A stretch of DNA of 64,000 nucleotides. It comes from Alistipes sp. (GTDB taxonomy: Bacteria > Bacteroidota > Bacteroidia > Bacteroidales > Rikenellaceae). Shown here one piece after another: positions 19,396 through 28,014 of this stretch (its first letter is position 1; each line of letters starts with the position of its first letter). Position numbers and translations under genes: made by a program. Location: positions 62,001-126,000 of the forward strand of contig JAITWI010000055.1 in the NCBI GenBank assembly GCA_031285345.1, given 5' to 3'. The notes beneath the pieces were generated by a model that was not told where the DNA came from, ran no database searches, and saw only the letters and a list, made by a program, of their open reading frames with translations.

Positions 19396-21171
19396 TTACC
19401 TGATGTCGATGGCGTAGGGCATGCGCGCCTGAACACCTTTTTCGTCCAGCATTTGACGCAGATGCTCATACTCTTCGAACGCCGCGCCCAACTCATCCTG
19501 CATAACATAGTTGCGAACCGTGGCGCCCAAACCGCCGAACAGCGCTTCCAGACCTGTGGGGGTGTCCATCACCTCGCGAACGCGGAAGTCGTCGGCAACA
19601 CCCACTCTGTCCGCGGCCAGCGCAACCGCGTCGACAAGGCCTCCGAAACCGTCGATAAGACCGATTTCAAGGGCGTTCACTCCCGACCACACGCGACCCT
19701 GACCGATGTTGTCCACCGCCTCGACCGTCATGTTGCGACCGGCGGCGACGTGACCCGTGAAGGTGGCGTACACATCCTCAACCGACTTTTGCAGATATGC
19801 CATTTCGGCCTCCGAAGGAGAATGCAGCATCGTACCCAGATCGGAGTAGCGGTTGGTATTCACCACGTCGACCGTGATGCCGGCGTTGGTTTTGAGTGCA
19901 TCCGACAGGTTGGCGAACAGGCCGAACACGCCTATCGAGCCAGTCAATGTAGTGCGGTTGGCCATAATGGCATCTCCCGGGGCGGCGATGTAGTACCCGC
20001 CCGAAGCGGCCATCGAGCCCATCGAAACGACCAACGGCTTTTCGGCCTTCAGCAGCTCCAGTTCGCGCCACATAACTTCTGACGCCAAGGCGCTACCGCC
20101 CGGAGAGTTGATGCGCAGCACCACCGCTTTGATGTCGTCGTCTTCGCGCACCTCTTTGATCTTTTCTACCAGCGAGGCGCTGCCTATCTGACCCTGCGAA
20201 CCCGAGCCCGAAACGATGTCGCCCTCGGCGTATACGATCGCGATCTCGTTGTCGGACTTCGATTCGTCGAACACCTGCGCGGCGTAGTCGCCGAACGAAA
20301 CGATTTTGGGTTCTTCGGTCGTCTCTTTCATGCGCGAGCCCATGTCGGCCAATACCTGATCTTCGTACATCGTGCCGTCGATCATCTTGTTGTCCACCGC
20401 CGCCTGCGGAGAGTCGATGGTCAGCTCATTGGCCATACGCTGAAGTTCGTCGACAGTGATCCCGCGCGAGGCGGCGATGTCGGACACCATCACGTTCCAG
20501 ATCGAGCCGAACAGGGTTTCGTATTGCAGGCGGTTCTCGGGGCTCATGCCGTCGAGGATGAACGGTTCGACCGCGCTCTTGAACTGCCCGTGGCGCACGA
20601 CGATCGGTTCGATGTCTAACTTGTCCAACAGCCCTTTGTAGAACATCATCTGGGTGCTCAGACCCTGCCACTGCAACCCGCCGGCGGGGTTGGCGTAGAC
20701 CTTGTCGGCCACCGAGGCGAACCAGTAGCCGATCTGCGCCCAGCTCTCCTGATAGGCGACGATAAATTTGCCGCTCTCCTTAAATTTCACCAACTCGGCG
20801 CGAAGTTCCTCCAGTCCCGTGAGCGAGATCGAGGTGTTTTCGTCGAAGTTGATGTAGATGCCCTCGATGCGGTCGTCGGTAGTGGCGGATTGGATGGCGC
20901 GCACGGCTTGCAACAACGACACGCCCGGAGTGGACGACATGGTGGCGAAATCGAATCCGCCGAACGGGCTGCCACTCGGAGCGTCGGTCACCGTGCCCAT
21001 GTCGAGCCTCAACACCGATTCGCCCATAACCGGAGCGGGCATCGAGCCGCCGAAAGAGGAGCCCAGCGAGGCCATCATGCCCACCATAACGAGGGTCCAC
21101 ATGATGACCATTGCGCCGAAACCGACTACAATGGCGAGCAACGCCGCCAAAAAAGTTTTAAAAAAGTTCAT
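19396..21171 (-). CDS. sppA: Signal peptide peptidase SppA (67 kDa type)
   Basis: Membrane-anchored serine protease that degrades cleaved signal peptides. One N-terminal helix (FLAALLAIVVGFGAMVIMWTL) anchors a double S49 domain, 591 residues in all. The catalytic lysine lies in the N-terminal repeat (RHGQFKSAVEPF) and the catalytic serine in the C-terminal repeat (SMGSMAASGGYYIAAPGD), the Ser-Lys dyad arrangement of long SppA. Other signatures are INSPGGSALASE and TLTGSIGVFG. It is divergently transcribed from mrp. Confidence 0.94.
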   Translation of the reverse strand: MNFFKTFLAALLAIVVGFGAMVIMWTLVMVGMMASLGSSFGGSMPAPVMGESVLRLDMGTVTDAPSGSPFGGFDFATMSSTPGVSLLQAVRAIQSATTDDRIEGIYINFDENTSISLTGLEELRAELVKFKESGKFIVAYQESWAQIGYWFASVADKVYANPAGGLQWQGLSTQMMFYKGLLDKLDIEPIVVRHGQFKSAVEPFILDGMSPENRLQYETLFGSIWNVMVSDIAASRGITVDELQRMANELTIDSPQAAVDNKMIDGTMYEDQVLADMGSRMKETTEEPKIVSFGDYAAQVFDESKSDNEIAIVYAEGDIVSGSGSQGQIGSASLVEKIKEVREDDDIKAVVLRINSPGGSALASEVMWRELELLKAEKPLVVSMGSMAASGGYYIAAPGDAIMANRTTLTGSIGVFGLFANLSDALKTNAGITVDVVNTNRYSDLGTMLHSPSEAEMAYLQKSVEDVYATFTGHVAAGRNMTVEAVDNIGQGRVWSGVNALEIGLIDGFGGLVDAVALAADRVGVADDFRVREVMDTPTGLEALFGGLGATVRNYVMQDELGAAFEEYEHLRQMLDEKGVQARMPYAIDIR

Positions 21172-21233
21172 AATTATGATTGTTTTAGAGGTTATTTGGT
21201 CTTTTGTCGCGGCTATTGTCGAGCCGCTGTGGG

Positions 21234-21241
21234 CAAAGGTA
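21234..21241 (-). promoter_or_regulatory. sppA: Predicted -7 box for sppA
   Basis: TACCTTTG on the minus strand, about 65 bases upstream of the sppA ATG. The -33 position (in GGCGAAAC) is a poor match. The neighbouring TATTTTTG (21254-21261, plus strand) could be the mrp -7 box. Confidence 0.5.
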
Positions 21242-21281
21242 ATTTATTTTTTATATTTTTGTTTCGCCTAATCGTTTGAAT

Positions 21282-22397
21282 ATGATAAATAAAAATAGCG
21301 TCGAAGAGCTGTTGGACACCGTGATCCATCCCGAAAGCGGGCATGGACTCCACTCCGGAGGGTTCGTTAATGACATTTCGGTCGTGGCCGCGGATCGCGA
21401 AGACTCGCCGTCGAAGTCGCGGATCGAGATATCGCTGAAATTTCGACGTCCGCGGGAGCCGTTCGCCGCTTCGTTAAGGCGACGCGCCTTGCAGGCGCTG
21501 GGCGAGGCGTTCCCCGACGCGGAGGTTACGGTCGAGGTCGTGCAGCCCGCTCCGAAGACCGCCGTGGTCGAGAGCGAGGTTTCGCGCCGCCTGCCTGGCG
21601 TTAATCGCGTTGTGGCGGTGGCGAGCGGCAAGGGGGGCGTGGGAAAGAGCACCGTCGCCGCGAACCTTGCCGTAGCCCTTGCCGAGTCCGGTTTTCGTGT
21701 CGGAGTGCTCGACGCCGACATCCACGGCCCGTCGCAACCGGCGCTGTTCGGGGTCGAGGGTTATCAGCCACCCGCAACCGGAGAGGGAGCCGACGCTCTG
21801 ATAGAGCCCGCTTTTAGTCGCGGCGTTAAGATTATGTCGATCGGATTTTTTATCGGCGCGTCGGACGCTCTGGTGTGGCGCGGGCCGATGGCCGTGAACG
21901 CGCTTCGGCAACTTGTCCGGCAGACGGCCTGGGGAGAGTTGGATTATCTTTTGATAGACCTGCCACCCGGAACGGGCGACGTTCTGCTGTCGGTGGCGCA
22001 CGAGCTTGCAATTGACGGGGCGGTCGTGGTCTCCACTCCCGGCGAACTCGCCATTGCGGACGTCAGGCGCGGAGTGAAGATGTTTAGGACTCAAGGTATA
22101 GACATCCCACTGTTGGGGATTGTTGAAAACATGTCCTGGTTTTCGCCAGCGGAGTTGCCCGACAACCGATACTATGTTTTCGGCCGTGGCGGAGTGAGCA
22201 AATTCGCGCAGGAGGAGCGCTTGGATATTTTGGGTGAAATACCGTTGGTTCTTCAGGCCATGGCGGCGGACGGCTTCGAAAGCGAAAACACCACACAAAG
22301 TGCCTCTCGCGGCATTAACGACGAGGTTAAACCATACTACACCCCAGTCGCCAAGAAGATTGTCGATAAACTCTCAAGTGTCTGTTGGAAACCTTAA
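21282..22397 (+). CDS. mrp: Mrp/ApbC-type iron-sulfur cluster carrier ATPase
   Basis: Cytoplasmic P-loop ATPase that carries Fe-S clusters to apo-proteins. The start at the ATG 21282 (MINKNSVEELL) is chosen over the tool's TTG. Residues ~1-95 form the N-terminal MIP18 (DUF59-like) domain, followed by the deviant Walker A VASGKGGVGKST, DADIHGPSQP, and LIDLPPGTGD. The C-terminal region ENMSWFSPAELPDNRYYVFG lacks the CxxC pair that bridges clusters in many Mrp proteins; the same is seen in other Bacteroidota as I recall, so it is a lineage trait rather than damage. It fits the Fe-S theme of the nearby suf genes. Confidence 0.92.
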   Translation: MINKNSVEELLDTVIHPESGHGLHSGGFVNDISVVAADREDSPSKSRIEISLKFRRPREPFAASLRRRALQALGEAFPDAEVTVEVVQPAPKTAVVESEVSRRLPGVNRVVAVASGKGGVGKSTVAANLAVALAESGFRVGVLDADIHGPSQPALFGVEGYQPPATGEGADALIEPAFSRGVKIMSIGFFIGASDALVWRGPMAVNALRQLVRQTAWGELDYLLIDLPPGTGDVLLSVAHELAIDGAVVVSTPGELAIADVRRGVKMFRTQGIDIPLLGIVENMSWFSPAELPDNRYYVFGRGGVSKFAQEERLDILGEIPLVLQAMAADGFESENTTQSASRGINDEVKPYYTPVAKKIVDKLSSVCWKP

Positions 22398-22723
22398 AAC
22401 AACATGTCGATAACTCTTAGCAACGGCGTCGACATCTGTTTTTGTTGATTTTTTTGAACAGAAATAAACATTTTGGCGGTTGGAGTGTTATTATAAATTT
22501 TGGTGTTTATATGTTTATAACAAACGTAAACAGTGTTTATAAATGTATCGCATGAATGCATAAGTCTCAAGTATCTACAACAAAAATAAGAATGATGGTT
22601 TGTTCGCGCTTTTCGACAAGTCGTTTTGAGATGGGAGGGAGAATAGTTATTGAGGATATGAACGACCATTATTATTTATATTGAATATATATTTATTATA
22701 AAGTAAAAAATAAAATAGTGGAG
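22398..22723. other. nadA: AT-rich intergenic region upstream of nadA
   Basis: About 320 bases, far richer in A+T than the flanking genes. It begins with a 7-bp stem (ATGTCGA, 22404-22410, with TCGACAT, 22429-22435) followed by T-rich sequence, a plausible mrp terminator. It then carries a cluster of TGTTTATA motifs at 22504, 22512 and 22534, with the inverted GTAAACA at 22526. No convincing TAnnTTTG promoter was found. The 91-residue minus-strand ORF here (22394-22669) has no sign of being coding. Confidence 0.5.
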
Positions 22724-23656
22724 ATGGTTGCGGAGATGACCGAAAAGATAAAAGATTTGAAGAGCCGTAAGAGGGCTGTGATCTTGGCTCACTACTATAC
22801 GAGACCCGAGGTGCAGGCGGTGGCCGATTTTGTGGGCGACTCGCTGGCGCTGTCGATAGAGGCGGCGCGAACCCAGGCGGATATCATAGTGTTCGCCGGC
22901 GTCTACTTCATGGCCGAGACTGCGAAGATTCTCTCGCCGACCAAAAAAGTGCTCATACCGGATCCGGAAGCGGGCTGTTCGTTGGCCGACTCGTGCGGGG
23001 CGGACGATTTTGCGGCGTTCAAGAAGCAGCATCCGGAGGCGTTGGTAGTATCTTACGTGAATACGACCGCCGAGATAAAGGCTCTGACCGACATATGCTG
23101 CACCTCGTCGAACGCGTTGGAGGTGATCCGCTCGATTCCGGCGGACAGGGAGATAATATTCGCGCCCGACAGGAATCTCGGCTCGTGGTTGAAGAGGCAG
23201 ACAGGTAGGGAGAATATGATACTTTGGAACGGGGCATGTCACGTTCACGAGGAGTTTTCGTTGGAAGGTATTCTCGCTTTGAAGGCCGCCCACCCGGAGG
23301 CTCCTGTGTTGGCCCACCCCGAGTGCAAGGAGCCGATACTTATGGTGGCCGATTTTGTCGGCAGTACGGCGGCGATACTCGATTATGCGGGTCGCAGTTC
23401 GGCGACAGAGTTTATAGTCGTCACCGAATCGGGCATTCTGCACGAAATGAACAAAAAATATCCGGACAAAACGTTTATTCCAGCCCCTCCCGTCGATTCT
23501 ACCTGCGGATGCAACGATTGCGCCTATATGAAGCTCGTGACGCTTGAGAAGATCGTCGCGGCGCTCGAAACAGAACGGCCAGAGGTTGTGGTCGAAGAGT
23601 CGGTGCGCTCAGCTGCCGAGCGGAGTATTCGCGCTATGTTGGAACTTAATAGATAA
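22724..23656 (+). CDS. nadA: Quinolinate synthase
   Basis: Fe-S enzyme that condenses iminoaspartate with dihydroxyacetone phosphate to quinolinate for NAD synthesis. Three cluster cysteines typical of NadA are visible (GCSLADSC region ~residue 85, GACHVHEEF ~residue 167, and CGCNDCAYMKL ~residue 265). Other conserved parts are ILAHYYTRPEVQ, GVYFMAETAKIL, HPECKEP and ESGILH. I use the ATG at 22724; a GTG two codons upstream is also in frame. The partner nadC is elsewhere in the window (56186-57079). No nadB is present here. Confidence 0.95.
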   Translation: MVAEMTEKIKDLKSRKRAVILAHYYTRPEVQAVADFVGDSLALSIEAARTQADIIVFAGVYFMAETAKILSPTKKVLIPDPEAGCSLADSCGADDFAAFKKQHPEALVVSYVNTTAEIKALTDICCTSSNALEVIRSIPADREIIFAPDRNLGSWLKRQTGRENMILWNGACHVHEEFSLEGILALKAAHPEAPVLAHPECKEPILMVADFVGSTAAILDYAGRSSATEFIVVTESGILHEMNKKYPDKTFIPAPPVDSTCGCNDCAYMKLVTLEKIVAALETERPEVVVEESVRSAAERSIRAMLELNR

Positions 23657-23696
23657 TAACAACGCCGGATTTAGAAATTGTTTAGTTTTTTAATAG

Positions 23697-23704
23697 TACA
23701 TTTG
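23697..23704 (+). promoter_or_regulatory. Predicted -7 box for the S46 peptidase gene
   Basis: TACATTTG, with GAAATTG about 16 bases upstream as a short-spaced -33 candidate. It lies about 40 bases before the ATG at 23744. Confidence 0.6.
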
Positions 23705-23743
23705 CATTTTGCTAATCATATTGACAAAACAACCGGATAAAAA

Positions 23744-25879
23744 ATGAAAAAACTGTTTGTGGCCGCTCTCGCGGTTATGTTTGTACTACCCGCTGTCGCG
23801 GATGAAGGTATGTGGCTGTTGCCGTACCTCAATAAACTGAACATCAAAGATATGAAGGCCAAGGGGCTGAAGCTCGACGCCGAGGATATCTACAACGTCA
23901 ACGGATCGTCTTTGAAGGACGCGATCGTGATTTTCGGCGGGGGTTGCACCGGCGAAGTCGTTTCGGCCGAAGGACTTCTGCTTACCAACCACCATTGCGG
24001 CTATCCCAACATTCAGAGCGTCAGCACCGTGGAGCACGACTACCTTAACGACGGCTTTTGGGCAATGTCGCGCGAGGAAGAGATTCCCGCTCCGGGTCTT
24101 GCGGTGACTTTCGTCAGGCGAATGGACGACGTGACGGCTGAGGTGTTGGGCGAAGCGGCGGGTATGGGTGTCGGCGCAGAGCGCGATGAGATCGTGAAGG
24201 CCAATCTGGCGCGCGTGACCGAGGAGAGGAAGGCGGCGAATCCCGAATACAACGTCGAGATCCGTTCATTCATGGGCGGCAATCAGTACTTCGCCTTAGT
24301 GACCGAGGTTTTTCGCGACGTGCGTCTGGTGGGCACTCCCCCGAACTCGATGGGTAAGTTCGGCGGCGACACCGACAACTGGATGTGGCCGCGCCACACC
24401 GACGACTTCTCGATGTTCCGCATCTACGCCGGAGCGGACAATAAGCCGGCCGAGTACTCGCCCGAAAACAAACCCTATCAGGCTTCGAGGCATCTCGAAA
24501 TCTCTATTAAAGGGATAAAGGAGAATGACTTCTCGATGGTGATGGGCTTCCCCGGCAGCACCAACCGCTACATGACCACCTCGCAGATGGAGCACATGAT
24601 AGATGTGGAAAACACCAACCGCATCTACATCCGTGGCGAGCGTCAGGCTATCATCATGGAGGATATGTTGGCGGATCCGGCGGTGAGGCTCAAATACGCG
24701 TCGAAATATGCACAGTCGGCCAACTATTGGAAGAACTCAATCGGCATGAACAAGGCTCTCGCCGATAACAACATTCCGGAGCGTAAAGCTGAGCTTGAGG
24801 CGCGCTTTCAGGCGTGGGCCGACGGTGTGGAGTCTGAGCAGCAATATAAACTGGCTCTGCCGTCGATAAAGGCCGCAGTGGAGGCCTCGTCGAAGGCCGA
24901 CGGCATAGTTCAGTATCTCTACGAAGCTCTCTGGGCAGGTTCCGAGATTGTATCCTCGCCGGCGCGGATTATGAACGCCATGAAGATGGGTGAAGACGGC
25001 GCTATCGCAAATATCGACGAGGTGAAGGCCGCCGCCGCAAAATTCTATAACGACTACAACGAACCGACCGATCGCCGTGTGGCCAAGCGCATGTTTACCA
25101 TAGTTCGCGAAAACCTTGAGGCCGAAAACCTTCCGTCGCTCTATGCTGATATCGACTCTTTGTTTGGCGGCAATGTGGAGGCGTGGGTAGACAACATGTT
25201 CGACAACTCGGTGTTTGCTTCGCAGGAGAAACTTTTCGCATCGCTCGACGATTACAGTCAGGAGGTGTTCGTGTCGGATCCGGCCGTGCAGGCGATGATG
25301 TCGGTGCAGCAGTCGGTGATGGGGCTCTCGATGGGCGCCATGGCGCACGCGAAAGCCATAGAAGATTGGCACAGGGTGTATATCAAAGGTTTGGGCGAGA
25401 TGGATCCGGCGGCTAAACTCTATCCGGACGCCAACTTTTCGTTGCGTCTTACCTACGGCCAGGTGCTGCCCTACTCTCCGCGCGACGGGGTGGATTATCG
25501 TTACTACACCACCCTGGCCGGCGTGATCGAGAAGGAGGATCCGTCGAACGCGCTTGAGTTTACGGTCGAGCAGAAGATCAAGGACGCCTACGCCGCTTCG
25601 GACTACGGAATCTATGGTCAGGATGGCGAATTGAGGATCAACTTCCTGAGCAACAACGATATAACAGGCGGAAACAGCGGTTCGCCGGTGTTGAACGCGC
25701 ACGGTCAGCTCATCGGGCTCGCTTTCGACGGCAACTGGGAGGCTATGAGCGGCGACGTGGTGTTCGAGCCCGAATTGCAGCGCTGCATCAACCTCGATAT
25801 CCGTTACGTGCTCTGGACGATCGACAACTTCGCCGGAGCGGGATATCTGCTCGACGAGATGACTATCGTGAAGAAGTAA
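23744..25879 (+). CDS. S46-family dipeptidyl-peptidase (DPP7-like)
   Basis: Periplasmic serine exopeptidase that removes dipeptides from the N-terminus of oligopeptides, a hallmark of peptide-using Bacteroidota. Signal peptide MKKLFVAALAVMFVLPAVA. The chymotrypsin-like triad is visible: His in LLTNHHCGY (~residue 85), Asp in GGDTDNWMWPRHTDDF (~residue 223) and Ser in GGNSGSPVLN (~residue 648). The segment LAFDGNWEAMSGD has Gly where DPP11 enzymes carry an Arg that selects acidic residues, so a DPP7-like preference for hydrophobic P1 residues is inferred. The 711-residue length fits. It may work with the DPP-IV homologue at 54492-56189. Confidence 0.93.
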   Translation: MKKLFVAALAVMFVLPAVADEGMWLLPYLNKLNIKDMKAKGLKLDAEDIYNVNGSSLKDAIVIFGGGCTGEVVSAEGLLLTNHHCGYPNIQSVSTVEHDYLNDGFWAMSREEEIPAPGLAVTFVRRMDDVTAEVLGEAAGMGVGAERDEIVKANLARVTEERKAANPEYNVEIRSFMGGNQYFALVTEVFRDVRLVGTPPNSMGKFGGDTDNWMWPRHTDDFSMFRIYAGADNKPAEYSPENKPYQASRHLEISIKGIKENDFSMVMGFPGSTNRYMTTSQMEHMIDVENTNRIYIRGERQAIIMEDMLADPAVRLKYASKYAQSANYWKNSIGMNKALADNNIPERKAELEARFQAWADGVESEQQYKLALPSIKAAVEASSKADGIVQYLYEALWAGSEIVSSPARIMNAMKMGEDGAIANIDEVKAAAAKFYNDYNEPTDRRVAKRMFTIVRENLEAENLPSLYADIDSLFGGNVEAWVDNMFDNSVFASQEKLFASLDDYSQEVFVSDPAVQAMMSVQQSVMGLSMGAMAHAKAIEDWHRVYIKGLGEMDPAAKLYPDANFSLRLTYGQVLPYSPRDGVDYRYYTTLAGVIEKEDPSNALEFTVEQKIKDAYAASDYGIYGQDGELRINFLSNNDITGGNSGSPVLNAHGQLIGLAFDGNWEAMSGDVVFEPELQRCINLDIRYVLWTIDNFAGAGYLLDEMTIVKK

Positions 25880-25916
25880 CGATAAACGACCACAGCTTCT
25901 AAGCGATAAATTAGCA

Positions 25917-25946
25917 GATCGGAGGGGTTTGATAGCCCCTTCGATC
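25917..25946 (+). other. Stem-loop in the gap before glnS
   Basis: GATCGGAGGGG pairs with CCCCTTCGATC around the loop TTTGATAG: 11 bp with one G-U. It lies 37 bases after the S46 peptidase stop and 22 before the glnS ATG. There is no T-run, so it may be a weak terminator or a leader structure. Confidence 0.5.
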
Positions 25947-25968
25947 ACGAATATTAAATGACAGAACA

Positions 25969-27894
25969 ATGGAAGAGAAATATATTGAAGGTGTGGCGGA
26001 CGCGGCGAATAACACACCTGAGCGTTCGCTCAACTTCATCGAAGAGATCGTCGAGAAATATATAGCGGACGGAGGGACGGAGTTGACGACCCGTTTTCCG
26101 CCAGAACCCAACGGCTACCTGCATATCGGTCACGCCAAGAGCATTTGTCTGAACTTCGGGCTGGCCGCGAGATATGGCGGCAAGTGCAACTTGCGCTTCG
26201 ACGACACAAATCCGGTGAAGGAGGATGTGGAGTATGTGGACTCGATTAAGGAGGATATCAAGTGGCTCGGCTTCGATTGGGCCGAGGAACGATATGCGTC
26301 GGACTACTTCGAGCAGCTGTACGACTGGGCGGTGATGTTGATCCGTAAGGGGCTGGCATATGTGGACGACCAGACTCAGGAGCAGATACGCACCACCCGG
26401 GGGACGATTACCGAACCCGGTGCGAATAGTCCTTTTCGCGACCGTTCCGTTGAGGATAACCTGCGGCTTTTTGCGGCGATGCGTGCCGGCGAATTTGCCG
26501 ACGGGTCGTGCGTGTTGCGCGCCAAGATCGACATGGGGCACTCGAATATGCTCTTTCGCGACCCGATTTTGTACCGAATTATCCACACCTCACACCACCG
26601 CACGGACGATAAGTGGTGCATCTATCCGATGTACGACTTTGCACACGGCGAGAGCGACAGCATCGAGCGCATAACCCATTCGATATGTACGCTTGAGTTT
26701 GCGGTGCACAGGCCGCTGTACGATTGGTTTATTGAGAAGCTGGAGATATTCCCGTCCCATCAGTATGAGTTCGCGCGCCTTAATCTCACGCACACCATAA
26801 TGAGTAAGCGCAAACTTTTGCAGTTGGTGCAGGAGGGTGTAGTGAATGGTTGGGACGACCCGCGGATGCCGACCATTTCGGGTATGCGGCGCAGGGGGTA
26901 CACTCCGACGGCGATTCGCGCGTTTGCCGAACGGGTGGGCGTTGCCAAGCGCGATAATGTGATCGACCTGGGACTGTTGGAATTTTCGGTGCGCGAAGAT
27001 TTGAATAAGACGGCCGAGCGCCGAATGGTTGTGATGGATCCGTTGAAGGTTATTATTACTAATTTTGGGGTTTCTGCTTCGAGTGATACGGGTTGTTCCG
27101 GCGCGGAATGTTCCACGGGGAACAAAGCAGGTTTGGGTGATAAAGGTGTGGCTTCCGGATGTTCCACGGGGAACAAAGCGAGCGCGGAGTGCGAGCGATT
27201 TCATCGACTGAGCGCCGACCGTCAGAGCGTCGAGGCTCTGGCGGAGGCGTCTTGCGAGGGAGACAACAAAAAAGAGGACGTAAAGCATAGTGTGGATGGG
27301 TGCGTTGAGATGATTACGTGCGTAAACAATCCGGAGGACGAGAGTGCCGGAACGCGCGAAGTGCCGCTGACGCGCGAAATTTACATCGAGCGTGGTGACT
27401 TCATGGAAGATCCCCCTAAGAAATACTATCGACTGTCGCCGGGCGGAGAGGTTCGTCTTCGTTACGGTTATTTGATTCGATGTGACGAAGTGGTGCGTGA
27501 TCCGGCCACGGGTGAGATTGTTGAATTGCGTTGTTCTTATGATCCGGAGTCGGCCGGAGGAGGTTCTTCGGACGGGCGTCGCGTTAAGGGGGTGATTCAT
27601 TGGGTGTCGGTGCCGCATGCGGTGAAGGCGGAAGCGCGCCTCTACTCCACCCTGTTTTCGAAGGAAAATCCTGACGATTGCTCCGAGGGAGAGACGTTTT
27701 TATCGCATCTCAATCCCGAATCGTTGGTCACTACGACCGTTTATATGGAGCCATCGCTCGCCTCGGCGGCCGTGGGCGAGAAATTTCAGTTCGAGAGGAT
27801 CGGTTATTTTTGCAAGGACGCCGACTCTGTGGATGGCGCGCCGGTGTTTAACAGGACGGTGACGTTGAAGGATTCTTTTGCCAAAACGCTTTGA
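25969..27894 (+). CDS. glnS: Glutaminyl-tRNA synthetase with a repeat-bearing insertion
   Basis: Class I synthetase charging tRNA-Gln. The catalytic core shows [21 protein letters not shown] and MSKRK; the C-terminal anticodon-binding barrels show [17 protein letters not shown] and [11 protein letters not shown]. The ~75 residues from about 368 to 444 (from [10 protein letters not shown] to HSVDGC) have no counterpart in the E. coli enzyme, which passes directly from VIENY to EMVTMPNHP. This insert contains two identical TGTTCCACGGGGAACA sites and a copy of repeat family B, all read through in frame. The remaining protein is intact, so I expect it to be functional. It is followed by a strong terminator. 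Confidence 0.94.
   Translation: MEEKYIEGVADAANNTPERSLNFIEEIVEKYIADGGTELTTRFPPEPNGYLHIGHAKSICLNFGLAARYGGKCNLRFDDTNPVKEDVEYVDSIKEDIKWLGFDWAEERYASDYFEQLYDWAVMLIRKGLAYVDDQTQEQIRTTRGTITEPGANSPFRDRSVEDNLRLFAAMRAGEFADGSCVLRAKIDMGHSNMLFRDPILYRIIHTSHHRTDDKWCIYPMYDFAHGESDSIERITHSICTLEFAVHRPLYDWFIEKLEIFPSHQYEFARLNLTHTIMSKRKLLQLVQEGVVNGWDDPRMPTISGMRRRGYTPTAIRAFAERVGVAKRDNVIDLGLLEFSVREDLNKTAERRMVVMDPLKVIITNFGVSASSDTGCSGAECSTGNKAGLGDKGVASGCSTGNKASAECERFHRLSADRQSVEALAEASCEGDNKKEDVKHSVDGCVEMITCVNNPEDESAGTREVPLTREIYIERGDFMEDPPKKYYRLSPGGEVRLRYGYLIRCDEVVRDPATGEIVELRCSYDPESAGGGSSDGRRVKGVIHWVSVPHAVKAEARLYSTLFSKENPDDCSEGETFLSHLNPESLVTTTVYMEPSLASAAVGEKFQFERIGYFCKDADSVDGAPVFNRTVTLKDSFAKTL
27109..27124. promoter_or_regulatory. 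parS-like site 1 inside glnS
   Basis: TGTTCCACGGGGAACA differs by one base from the perfect palindrome TGTTCCACGTGGAACA, which is a known form of the ParB-binding parS site in other bacteria. It lies within the inserted segment of glnS. Confidence 0.45.
27160..27175. promoter_or_regulatory. parS-like site 2 inside glnS
   Basis: Identical 16-mer to site 1, 51 bases downstream in the same insert. The direct repeat extends to TGTTCCACGGGGAACAAAGC (20 bases). Confidence 0.45.
27193..27263 (+). repeat. Short palindromic repeat, family B, copy inside glnS
   Basis: GCGATTTCATCGACTGAGCG, then CCGACCGTCAGAGCGTCGAG, then GCTCTGGCGGAGGCGTCTTG and CGAGGGAG. The central hairpin is AGAGC-GTCGA-GGCTCT. 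It is read as [20 protein letters not shown] within the glnS protein, a different frame from the copy in the DUF4834 gene. Confidence 0.75.
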
Positions 27895-27923
27895 GCGAAA
27901 GGCTGCGACTTGATTTTGTGTTG

Positions 27924-27964
27924 AAAAGCGGATTGTTCCACGAGGAACAATCCGCTTTTTCTTG
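27924..27964. terminator. Bidirectional terminator after glnS/mnmG containing a third parS-like core
   Basis: AAAAGCGGATTGTTCC-ACGA-GGAACAATCCGCTTTTT is a perfect 16-bp stem with A- and T-runs, ending both glnS (plus) and mnmG (minus). Its centre, TGTTCCACGAGGAACA (27934-27949), again differs by one base from TGTTCCACGTGGAACA. Confidence 0.85.
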
Positions 27965-28014
27965 CGCGTGATGGATGTGTGGGATGGAGGTCGCGGAGAC
28001 AATGGCGAGGTGGG

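Noticed and set aside
22394-22669. 91-residue minus-strand ORF in the nadA upstream gap
   Set aside because: AT-rich chance ORF with no start signal, no domain and a strange composition.
27105-27180. Direct repeats in glnS as a possible CRISPR
   Set aside because: Only two identical repeats, within an open coding frame, with no cas genes.
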